Assembly: GCF_003265705.1 (NCBI RefSeq)
Contig: NW_020312867.1
Location: forward strand, 9,585,228 to 9,649,227
Origin: Callorhinus ursinus
Taxonomy: Eukaryota > Chordata > Mammalia > Carnivora > Otariidae
DNA length: 64,000 bases
Direction: 5' to 3'
A program made the position numbers and the translations under genes. The notes beneath the pieces are model-generated. The model had not been told where the DNA came from, made no database searches, and saw only the letters and a list, made by a program, of their open reading frames with translations. Positions within the stretch are counted from its first letter, which is position 1; every line of letters starts with the position of its first letter. Positions 1 through 10,000 of the stretch are shown here, piece after piece.

Positions 1-123
1 ATGCTTAACTAGCAAAGTGTGCCTACATACTGGGGAAACGTAAGTCTCATCATTTTTACATCTCAAAACAAAGGCCAGGAAACATTGTAAATGTAAGTAA
101 TGACATGTATGTGGCTTCCCCCC

Positions 124-313
124 CCTTTTTTTAAGATTTTGTTTATTTGACAGAGAGAGAGCACAAGAGCAGGAACACAAGCAGGGGGAGTGGGAGAGGG
201 AGAAGCAGGCTTCCTGCCGAGCAGGGAGCCCGATATGGGACTCAATCCCAGGACCCTGGGATCATGACCTGAGCTGAAGGCAGACTCTTAACTATTGAGC
301 CACCCAGGCACCC
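124..313 (-). mobile_element. CAN-SINE, full length
   Basis: A T-run and aagatttt tail on the left and an inverted tRNA-like head ending in gccacccaggcaccc on the right show a minus-strand SINE. The 9-bp direct repeat tatgtggct flanks it at 108-116 and 315-323, so the insertion ends are clear. Confidence 0.9.
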
Positions 314-323
314 ATATGTGGCT

Positions 324-2110
324 ATTTTTTAAGTTTCTTGTTTCCCAATCATAACCGAATAAAATCTGTAAGAGAGAAGCCAAGGTCTTGTACCATAATA
401 TGCTTATGTGACCAAGTGAAACGAAAATAATTTATCTCCGTTTTGCTCTTGTGATAGATTTCAAGTCTATGTTGGGAAGCTGAAGGAAAGGTTATGAAAC
501 CCCCTGTGGGCAATGGGAGGAACTACATAGTGAAATGGGGTGGAGATGAGAAATGCAGAGGCAGAATGATAGGGATATGGAACATACTGAACAATCTCAA
601 GGTTGCTTACGGAGTGAGAGTTCCAGAATTGGGATGGGGTTTGAAGGGAGTGGAAAAGACTAAGGAAGGATTGGTAGGGGAGGCGACAAGGAGTTTTTAG
701 AGAACACAATGGCAAGCAACAGAGAGGGCTGGGTGAGACCGGGTAACTCATATTACTTTCTTCTCCTGTCAATTAGTCCAGGTGGACAGTTTTCTCCAGT
801 GACACTGAGAAGCTCCAGAGTCAGAGGTGTAAAAGTGTCCAGACAGAAAAGGGTTTTGAAGAAAGGCAGAAAAGAGTGAACAAGAAGTTGGGCAAACTGA
901 GGCAGCTGAAGAGGGCTGCTCCAAGGATGAGTTTTTGTTAACAAAAAGAAACAATTTTTTGCAACAATAACAAATCTAAAATCTTAACTCCCTAACAAAA
1001 GGCTTTTTTTTCCTATGTTCCCTTCCACTTTTTGTCTATACCAAAGAAACCCAAGCTTGTCTCTTTTGATTCTCAATTACCCTGTCAACGTTGCTCTCTA
1101 AAGGGTTTTATTAATTCACATTGTCTGTACCAGTTTCCCCAGCACCAGCGGGTTAATTAACAGCTTACTTTCATTTGCAAGAGTTAATTGCCAGCAACAG
1201 TCAACACTTTTCTCATCTGGTATTTCATCTCCTTTTGTGTGAGATATGATATCGTTTGCCAAGGTAAAATTTTAGTAACAAGTATGGAAACTCAATACAA
1301 GAAATCTGCGTCCCTCTCTTCCCTCCAATTCTACTTCAAGATGATTTAGTGTGTCTCCATGTTACCCTATTTTTCTGCCCCACAGCACCTGTCAGCTTAC
1401 TGCCATGCTCCTTCCCCCCAACGCCACCATCTGGCCCACACTCCACCCCTGATGCTTAGTAGTATCACAAACCTAGGGTCAACACCACTTGTCAAAGCTG
1501 AAACCCTGTACTCTTTCTTAGCTTCCTTACAGTTTGTCACAGCATCTTACTACCCCCCAATCTTGGAATTCTCCCTCAGCGCCAAGTCCCACCCCCCGCA
1601 AATGAAGAGGTTGGTCTGTGTTCAGTTTGCTCTCCTTGTGCATTATATCTATTAAATAATGGATTTCTAATCAGTCTTCCACTTGAGTTTGGAAGCTTGT
1701 TTAGTTCCAACCACTTAATGAATGTCCACCCAGTGCCAAGAGTTGTACAGATAACTAAGATATGTGTACTTGTCCAGAAATAGATGAATGTTGAACATAT
1801 ACCTGAATGCATAACACCAGAAAATAGAGAATTCGCCAGATCCCAAATTCCAAATAAAATATTGACAGTTTCAACTCAGCCCTTGCTATCTTCCAATCCC
1901 ACAGAGCAGCTGACAACAGGGGACCCCTCCGGATCTTTAAGCACACCTGTGTTCTGGTAAGGGTGGAAATGAGTGTGTGAGATAGCAGGAAGGACACGTT
2001 CAATGATTTTTAAATAGTGTGAGGTGAAAGGGCCAAGGCTGGAGAGGGCCCAGAGGCAGCTCCCCAACTCTTCAGATCATGGTTTGGGAAACCCATCCCC
2101 TCACACAGGA
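324..2110. other. Intergenic stretch, no gene recognised
   Basis: No exon with homology I recognise, no SINE and no RNA gene is visible. Short open frames on both strands (for example 467-772 minus) lack splice context and family resemblance. In human the small genes C20orf141 and TMEM239 lie on this side of PCED1A; I looked for their products and did not see them here. Confidence 0.5.
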
Positions 2111-2135
2111 AGATGCCACTCTGTTCTTCCATGCC

Positions 2136-2141
2136 TTTATT
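2136..2141 (-). terminator. PCED1A: PCED1A poly(A) signal
   Basis: The plus strand reads tttatt, which is aataaa on the minus strand, about 120 bases downstream of the PCED1A stop. Cleavage would fall near 2110-2125. This is a canonical signal at a reasonable distance for a short 3' UTR. Confidence 0.75.
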
Positions 2142-2259
2142 AGTGACAGCAATGGACAAGAACAATGCCAGGCATAACAGACACCCTGACCCAGCACCGG
2201 GGGTGGCAAGCAGGCCCTGTAGGGCCACTGGCACATCCAGCCCCAGTCCAAGATCCAGT

Positions 2260-5200
2260 CTACCCAGGCCATGTCCCCGAATGGGCAGGAGGCTGTCTGT
2301 CCAGTTTGTTTGTGTGGATCAGTCTGTCTGAGTGTCTGAGCCGCTGCCTGCAGGGCCCCCCCATCCTCGGCACGTGGTAGGGGCTGTTGGGAGCACAGCG
2401 TGGCATCCCCCGGTGGACCACTGGGCCCCGGTGCTGACCATGGGGGATAGGGCCAGGGACTGGAGGTGGCAGGGGGCCAGGCACAAAGTTCACTCCAGGG
2501 CCACATCCTACAAAAGAACCAGCCATTATCAGAGAGCGGGCTTCTGACCAGGTGAGCCCAGCTCTGCCTCCGGGCAGCTTCAATCCTCCAGGCTGAGCTT
2601 CTCTGGGCTTCTGTTTCCCCATCTACGAAATGGCAACACCGCTTCCCCTACCACCAAACCAGCAAATTATGACAATCAATGAGTTAATTAACGAGTCTAC
2701 AGACGTTGTTGTAGATCCAGCAGTGACTGGACCCAACCCTGGGGCACAAGGAGCTATCCAACTCTTCTCGGTCCGCTTGGGCACGTTGGGGCAGGCGCAC
2801 AGGGAGGCTGGGAGAGGTGGGAGGGGAGGCTGCGGAGGCACCTACCTAAGTGGGATGACATCGAGAAGTCTTCTGTTGAATTATAATTGAAGAATTCGTG
2901 GGGTGGGAAAGGCTGGCCTGGGAAAAAAGGGGTGTCCTGGGGCAGGGGTGGAAACAGGGGAGGTGGCGAGGGCTGAGGAATGGGGTAGGGGAAAGGCATG
3001 GGAGGGGGCAGGGGAGAGAGCTGGGGTGGGGGCAAGGCCAGCTGCTCCCCGAAGTCTGGGGGCTGCCCATGGCTCCCCTGGAACGGATGATCCGGCTCTC
3101 GCCAGTCCTCAATCCACGGGTCTAAGAACGGGATGGTTGTTTGTTTTAGGCCTGAGAGCCAGGCCGCCCAGAATTCTGGTTGTCCACACTCTTAAACCTC
3201 TCTTCCCTCCTCCTGGAGAAAAGGGCCACCAGGCGGGGGCACCCTCTGCTTCCTACCCCGTCTTCTTCATTCTCTCTCATCTCAGGCCAAGCCCAGGGTA
3301 CGTTCCTTCTTCCTGGCCTTTCTCAAAGTCACAGATCTGCCTCTGCCCTGACCTCATGCTTCCCTCTAGAGCCTTCTCCCTTTGTATGCCCGGTTCCTCT
3401 ATCTGTAGCCTTTTCCTCTCCTAGCTCCTCCCCAAGGACCAACAAATGAGCCTGAGAAGTCTTCTCTCTAGACACCATGACACCCTCTCATGTTGTGGGT
3501 CTCACAACCCACAGCACCTCAGAGGTCTGCCAGAACCAAATTCACCAATCACATCCTCCCACCTAATTCCTCCTTTTCACATCCCTATTCCTGGACCTCC
3601 AAACTGAGTTCAGAAGACCGAAGTCACCACAAACTAGCCTTACAACCGTTAGAGCACCCCTCTCTTTGCTAGGGATTAGTTCTCATCTAAAAAACAAGGA
3701 AACCTAACCATTATATAGTCAAAGTCCTAATCCACCTCCTCACGGCTCCAACTCCTGGCTACCAAGTCCTTGTTTACCTCCGTGACATTCCTGGCCTCTT
3801 TGTGCCCTCACACCCTCTGGTGCTGCTATAAACAGCCTTCTGACATGACTTGTGCCCCCAACTCAACAAACACTACCCTGTAGGTACCATGTACAGAGCA
3901 ATTGTGCTAGACACCAACGTCAAAAGGGATGAGCTGGCAACAAGGTAGGAACCTCGCCCTTTGTGGACATGATCCAGGGGGAAAGCAGACATGGAAACAA
4001 TCAGCCACCATGCTCCTTTTGAGAGCAAGCAGGAACTGAGAGGCTTGACAGCACCAGCTGAGGGGCTTCTTTGCTTCTGCAACATCGCATGACTGCCCTT
4101 CCTCCATTTCCATCGTTCCACCCCCCCACCCCATGCCTGGCTAGAAGTCCCCGCATTTCTTCCCTACTCATCTGTGGGATAGGGGTCTTTTGACACACTG
4201 CCTTATGTGCTCAAAGCTTACATAAACTCACTCACATACAGAGATGACTATAAGCTAGACCATACGGAACCAGAACTTAGATCAAAACGTTGCTCCCGTG
4301 ATCTCACCCCCCCCAGGGGATGAGAAAGGTGCACTCAGGAGCTACAACAATCCTTCAATAGGCCTCTACTCCGAGGACTCTGTCCTATTCTGTTTCTGAG
4401 CCCTATGCTCTAAGAACCCCCTCTGCATCACTCTCCTACTCCCTTGTGGTAGGGCTCACCAGAGGGATAGTCACGCTTGGGCAGCTCCACGCCCCAGGCG
4501 TCGGCCACGTGGGTCAGAAGCAAGTGTGAGAGGTGGCGGTGCGCATGTTGGTCCCAGTGGACACCGTCCCGGTGACGGTGCTGTACCGCATGCCGAAAAT
4601 GAAAGTGGAGGTCGAGGACATCAAAGCAGTGGTCCCCGGCCAGTGTTGCACTGTAGAAGTTCCCTTCAACCACATCCCGCCGCAGAGACCCTGCCAGGGG
4701 CTGGAGCTGAGTAAGAAAGTGCAGCATCTAAGAGCCGCACAATGAAGCAGGGTCGGGAGGGAAGGCTCTCTGTCTACCAGTCAGCTGCCTCCTCCCCCAT
4801 CCTGAAGGGCCTCAGTCACTTGCCTCTGGCAGAAGGAAACCCCCAGTGACACGCTCCCCCAAGGGCATGGCCATGTTCCACACCAGCAGGCACGAGTCTG
4901 GCAACACCTGGTCCATGCGCACAAACACCCGCTCCAGGTTCTCCCGGTAGCTCTCCATCGAGCAGCGGCCATACCTGTCGGACAGCACAGAGGGTGGGCA
5001 AGAGGACAGGGCGGATAGCCTCTGAGCCATACCTCCACCCCCAACCAGTATTTCCCTCTCCCCCCGCCCCAACCTGGAGAGATCCCAGAGGCAGGAGTTG
5101 ATGATCACCAGGTCCGGGGCAGGCCCATATGTCAGCTCCTCCAGGACGCCCTCGAGGTACTCGGAGTAAACGCGGGTGAGGAAGTAGAAGCGCACAAGGT

Positions 5201-6151
5201 GGTGGCCAGAACCCGAGCAGAACTGGCGGACCTCCCGGTACTGCGTCCCGTTGTGTAGCTCGCCCAGCTGACCCCCAGCCACCAGCTGGTCCTGTTCAAA
5301 GCTCAGCTCCCCCTGCCCACCCCCCCCACCCAGCTGGTCAGACCCTGCCAGGGAGGAAGACCCTGCCAGGCCAGGGTCTGTGCCCACCCACCACTGGCGT
5401 GGCTACCAAGCTTCCCTCACCTTGGCTTTCAACTGGGCGGCTGTGAGCAGTGAGTCCCTCTGGAGCAAGAGCACCAGGTCCTTGTACACAGCCCGCTGGA
5501 CTGCAGGGAGACAGAGATCCTGAGGCTAAAACAAGCCTCACCCCACCCTAGCTCCTCCCAAGTCCAGGCCTCCCATCTTCCCAAGGTTGGGGCTGCCCAA
5601 CACCACCTCTATGGAGTTCATTAGAGAGGCAGGAGAAAAGGTGAGGTTAAAAAAATCCTGGTACTACCTCTGCCTTCTGACAGTGCACGACCCCCAACTT
5701 AGTACACAGTGGCCCAATCACCTGGCAGAAGTAAGTCGGCCAAGTCACCCAGGAGACAGACAACACAGTCCACTGCTCCCATGAAGGAAAGTATGGGAGG
5801 CTGTCAGGGAGGAAAATGCTGAGCAAGGATGGGGTAAAAAATGTGACAGACTACATTGGTCAGGACACCTGTGGACGGTTGCATGGGGAAATAAAAAACA
5901 GAAAATCTACTGGACTGGAACAGACTAGGGGTCAGAAAGGAGGTTTCGGATGGTGACAAAGGGTCCAGTCATAGAAAACAGACTGAAGGTGCGAGGCTGG
6001 GTAGTGTGAACCTAGAGGGGCACTCACTTGAGTCCCCCAAGATGACCACGAACTTGTTGTGTAGCAGCTGCTGGACTTCCGAGGCCTGGAGGTGGACCAT
6101 GGCGCTTCGCAGGGGGAGGCGCGGCTCCTCGTTCTCCAGACAGAAGACCAT
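2260..6151 (-). CDS. PCED1A: PC-esterase domain-containing protein 1A, seven coding exons
   Basis: Formerly FAM113A, a GDSL/SGNH-fold PC-esterase protein whose substrate is not established. Coding exons in transcript order are 6151-6028, 5500-5421, 5312-5074, 4974-4824, 4706-4460, 3121-2846 and 2507-2260. They sum to 1365 bases, 454 codons plus stop, which matches the human length I recall. Junctions keep frame. Block I is Gly-Asp-Ser at residues 39-41, with Ser41 the likely nucleophile position. The C-terminal block is DGVHWD with Asp245 and His248. After about residue 281 the protein becomes a proline-rich, low-complexity tail. The first Met (6151) gives the 454-residue form; an in-frame Met 17 codons on (6100) also fits a start. 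The coding exon has an acceptor at 6173, so at least one 5' UTR exon lies in the CpG island. The intron after residue 198 uses a GC donor. The gene is head to head with VPS16. Identity is very secure; enzymatic activity is inferred from fold only. Confidence 0.95.
3122..4459 (-). other. PCED1A: PCED1A intron 6 (largest coding-region intron)
   Basis: Donor gtgagc at 4459 and acceptor ttag before 3121 on the minus strand. The interior holds no second gene. Around 3860-3990 is a segment resembling the widespread old mammalian repeat with a minimal 'gtgctagacacc' core; the rest is unclassified. Confidence 0.7.
4707..4823 (-). other. PCED1A: GC-AG intron in PCED1A
   Basis: On the minus strand the exon ends CCAGAG and the intron starts gcaagt; the acceptor is ttactcag before CTCCAG at 4706. 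Joining at these points gives Pro-Glu-Leu-Gln-Pro in frame, as in the family. Using any nearby GT would break the frame or add unrelated residues. The gcaagt hexamer with AG before it is the usual form of GC donors. Confidence 0.85.
5501..6027 (-). other. PCED1A: PCED1A intron between first and second coding exons
   Basis: Donor gtgagt at 6027 and acceptor ctgcag before 5500 on the minus strand. An Ile codon is split A|TC across it. No repeat or gene is recognised inside. Confidence 0.8.
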
Positions 6152-6428
6152 GCCGCCGCTGCCAATGACGGGCTGCGGGGAGAGGCCACTAAGCCGTGCG
6201 CGGGCGGGGACTCAGGACAGGTCGGCCCCAGGGCCCGCCCCGGGATAAATGAGACCTGCGCCGGCCCCTCCCGGGCTGCTCAGGGCTACGGAGGCGAGGT
6301 GGCGGCGGCAGAGCGGGACCCATGGTGGGGACCGGAGGCGGGGGGTCGTCAGCCCGCGGGCCACCAGGGCACCAAGGCGCTTCCCGCGCGGCGCCGCCCT
6401 GAGCCCCGCCACGTGCCCGCCGCCGCCC

Positions 6429-6440
6429 CGCGCATGCGCG
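6429..6440. promoter_or_regulatory. NRF1 motif
   Basis: cgcgcatgcgcg is a palindromic match to the NRF1 consensus YGCGCAYGCGCR. It sits on the PCED1A side of the shared CpG island. Confidence 0.7.
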
Positions 6441-6726
6441 CGCCCGCTAGCGCCAATTACCGAGTCCCGGGGCTCCGCACTGTTCACCCACGCCCGGGGC
6501 AGGCCCGCGCACCGCGCGCCTCGCCCTCTGGGGGCTCCGGGCCTAGCCTCATGTTCCCGCGCCCCGGGAGGCCAGTCGGTTCTGCACAGCCCGCGCCCGG
6601 CGGAACCCGTGCGTCCCGGTTAGCCGTCGGTGCGCAGCCCGGAGCCCAGCGCTCTCCATGCGTGCGTCGCGGCGGCCCCGACGGCGCCTCGGGCCTTGGG
6701 GCCCCGGGCGGCGACGCTCACAGCTT

Positions 6727-6736
6727 CCACTTCCGG
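6727..6736 (-). promoter_or_regulatory. ETS-family motif
   Basis: ccacttccgg on the plus strand is CCGGAAGTGG on the minus strand, a strong ETS/GABPA core, typical of TATA-less bidirectional promoters. Confidence 0.6.
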
Positions 6737-6924
6737 TCACCCATGTCCCGCCCTGCGCGACCCCCGGCGCCCGAGGAGACAGGAAGGTGGCGGGGGTGGC
6801 CGCGGCGGCGGGCAGGGGCCAGGGCCGGGCCCACCCGGGCGGGCACGAGGCCCGGGTGTGGGCGGGGGCGCGGCGGCGGCCGAGTGCAGCTGCCCACAGT
6901 GGTGATGGCCGTGGCGGCAGCCTC

Positions 6925-6934
6925 GCCACGTGAC
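6925..6934. promoter_or_regulatory. VPS16: CLEAR-like E-box (TFEB/TFE3/USF type)
   Basis: gccacgtgac matches nine of ten bases of the CLEAR consensus GTCACGTGAC and contains the CACGTG E-box core. It lies 89 bases upstream of the VPS16 start codon. VPS16 serves lysosomal fusion, so control by lysosomal bHLH-ZIP factors is plausible; USF or MYC/MAX could bind the same core. Confidence 0.6.
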
Positions 6935-6942
6935 CCGGACGG

Positions 6943-6955
6943 GCGGAAGCGGAAG
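6943..6955 (+). promoter_or_regulatory. VPS16: Tandem ETS-like motifs
   Basis: Two GCGGAAG units in a row (gcggaagcggaag) lie just downstream of the E-box, the second followed by tg to give GGAAGTG. Such pairs are common near start sites of housekeeping genes. Confidence 0.5.
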
Positions 6956-7022
6956 TGTCGGCCCGGAGCCCGTGCTAGGCGGGTGTCCCCTCGGCGCTCC
7001 CCAGCCGCCGCCTGCACTAGCC

Positions 7023-10000
7023 ATGGACTGCTACACGGCGAACTGGAACCCGCTCGGGGACTCTGCCTTTTACCGGTGAGCCGCCCCGCCCTGCCGCCCA
7101 CGGCCCGGCTTACCCAGCTCGCCCGCCGGCTTGAGTCTTCGGGCGGAGCCGGCGGCGCGCGCCCCCGTCACTGTGGGCGCTGGGGTCCGCCCCTAGCCGG
7201 CTCTCCCCCGGCGTCTACCACTTAACGCACAGCGGCCTAATGACCAGGGGGCCGGGCCTTCCCCAGCTCCAGGAAGGAAACTGAGGCAATCACACCGCGG
7301 TCACACGAGTAGGGGCAGAGCCCAGAGCTGAAGCTCAGATCTGTCAGCCTCCGAAAGGATGCTCAGATCACGTTGAGGGAGACGGCCTGCGGGTGACAGC
7401 GAGTGTCCAGTCTCCTGCGGGGTAGTGCTGCCAAAGTCGGACTACAGGGGCGCTCCGCGGGAGGCGGGATCGCACGGCGGGTGGGGTAACAGCAAACTAG
7501 GAGAAGGGGGCGAATCCGGGGGCCCCGCGAGTGAGGATACTCAGCCCTCTCACGGGACTCGTAGAGTCCTAAACGATTGAAGTGAAGTGTAAACCGATCA
7601 CATCATTACCCTGATAAGGATTTTTCAGTGGCGTCACTTCTTTGTAGGGTAACATACAAACTCCTATTGGAACATCTGTAAGTCAGCCTCTATTTGTCTC
7701 CAGCTCCTTCTGCCCCCCTCCTACCCAAGTCTTGCATTCTAGTTGCACAGAATTATAGGACCCCAGTACACCACAGTGTTTCATGGCTTCCCGTGTTTGC
7801 AACCAGCCTGCAGTTCCTTCTGTAGGTACTGCCATTGCCCTCTATCTCACTGAAGAATTTTTGCTCATCTTTCAGGGCTTAGTTCAAGGGTTCTTTCTAA
7901 AATCTTCCCTGACCCATTTCCGGTGGAATCAGCTGACTTTCCTTTGGGCCTCATGGGCCCAGTGTTATGGTCTGTTATGAATAGCACAGTAGGGCAATAT
8001 TTGCATAGGATTCTTCTGCTAAACTAAGTTCCTCGAGGGCCAAGACTATGTTTATCTATGTTCAATGCATCTTTAGAACAGTGCCTGTTATGTAGTAGTT
8101 GCCCAATAGTTTTAAAAATACTTTATTGGTTTCGACTAAAGGTTATGAAGATATTGCACTGGGGTCGTATTTCAATACAAAGTACTCTTTTGTGTTAGTG
8201 AAACTATACCGTTGTTACTCACATATTAAAACTTTTCAGTGTAATTTTTGATACACAGAATGTCAGCTCTTAACACTTCCAAGAAGGACAAATGCTTTGT
8301 GGCAATTTTTAGAGATCTGTTGCATTTGCTGTTTATTCATAATTCTTATCTCTTATAAATATGCATATGAAATATGCAGTATGAAAAAAATGCCAAAATT
8401 TAATTAAAAAGCAGTAAGGTCAGTAGGAAGTAACAACGATTTCAACTGTTTTTGTGGAGAAGGTATGCCATTTGACAAAAGTAGCCATGTAACTTAGTGT
8501 TTCATACATCATACACTTTTAAAAATATGACCTTATATTACTTTGGAAAATACATGTTGCCTACAAAAGTTTGTTAAGCCAGAGAATGCTAAAGACAATT
8601 ACCTCGTTACCACAGAACTCCTGTTTTTCACATGCAGTCTTAGCTTTGTTGATACACCAGAAAAGATTTAAATGCGAGTAAGTGTTGAGTGCATGCCATA
8701 GACATGACCTGTCTGGCTAGCCATCTTTCCTGTCCTGTGCTGACAGGAAGAGTAGAGGTCTAAGCCTTGCTGTGGAGGGAGGATGTGTGATTTTTGATAA
8801 TGGCTGTTGAGCCGTTCTGTGTGCTAGACACTATGTTAAGTATTTTATATGTATTAACTTGTTTGTCTCACGACAAACCTCCTAGTCTATTATACTCCCT
8901 TAGGACCTTATAGCTCTCCTTTTACAGGAGAGGTAGGTATCGTTATTAGCCCCATCTTACTAAATAGGGAAACTGAGGCACAGAGAGGTTAGGTGGCCAG
9001 GTTACACAGCTGGTAAGTGGTGGAGCCAGGCTTTGAATCCAGTGTTCTTCTAGAACCTGTGTTAAACCGTAGGGTTTTTGGTTGTTGTTGCTGTTTTTAA
9101 CAGGAAAATATAGCATATTCTAGCTTCACCAGAGTGGAAATATTTTAAATGCAGGTATTTGGTTTTATTCCTATTTGTGCATAGCTTTATGCCAGGACGT
9201 GTTCCAGTAAGTAAATGAATGATACAGGCATTGCATTTCGAGTCCTGTCTGCAGGACGGGATTCTTTTGTGTTGGAAGTAATGTTCTGGAAAGCTCACTG
9301 AATTTGGGAAGGAAACGAGCGGGCATGGTTACTAGTTCTGATAGGGCTCCAGAATTTAAGCCATTTTTATCTTGAAAACCAAACTTGGATTAATCCTGTT
9401 TATTAATTTTGCCCAACCCTTTGCAGGGCTGAATGTGTATCAACCAATAAAAAGACATGGACCCTGTCTGCTCTCATAGAGCTTATAGCCAGCAGGAGAG
9501 ACAGTTGATAAACATTAATGACTCAGTATTTGTTTAATCATAATCACTGTAAAGGAGAGCTATAAGGTCCTAAGAGAGTATAATAGACTAGGAGGTTAGA
9601 GGTAAAGAAGACTTAATGAAGGAAACAATAATGCCTCGTCCAGGAGATGAGTCAATGTAGGTGCAGGGAGTGTGTTGGAAAAGAGCATATACAAAGGTCC
9701 TGAGGCTGGAAAGACTAGGACACTCTCAATCATCTAAACAAAGAGAGCCAGTGTGGCTGGATTGCCAGGGGTGTATGTGTTTGTGTGTGTGTATGTGTGT
9801 GTAAATAAGGAAGTTCCTTTTGGAAAGAGCAAGCAACAGGCCAGGGAGAAGTTGAAGATGGGGAACACTGGGGCAGTGATGTTGGAAATAGAAGGGGATG
9901 CGTCAGAAGAGTATTTAGGGAACAAAATCAAAGGAGATTGTCATGGGTTGCACTGGGTAAGAAGGAGGTAGAGCAAGGAATTGAGGATGACTGGATTTTT

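Larger units (their letters stand above)
6200..7280. promoter_or_regulatory. CpG island, bidirectional PCED1A/VPS16 promoter
   Basis: The stretch is very GC rich with dense CG dinucleotides, in contrast to both flanks. It lies between the divergent first coding exons of PCED1A (minus) and VPS16 (plus), less than 900 bases apart. It contains NRF1, ETS and E-box motifs and no TATA box, fitting a housekeeping head-to-head promoter. Transcription start sites cannot be fixed from sequence alone. Confidence 0.85.

Noticed and set aside
1..2110. C20orf141 or TMEM239 next to PCED1A
   Set aside because: The expected products are not seen on either strand; they may lie to the left of the window or be absent.
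2260..2622. 120-codon minus frame as a separate gene
   Set aside because: Its second part is the last coding exon of PCED1A (2507-2260); the upstream part is intron.
6092..7225. 377-codon plus-strand open frame over the CpG island
   Set aside because: It crosses the PCED1A first exons antisense, the shared promoter and VPS16 exon 1 in the wrong frame. Its length comes from high GC content, which lacks stop codons.
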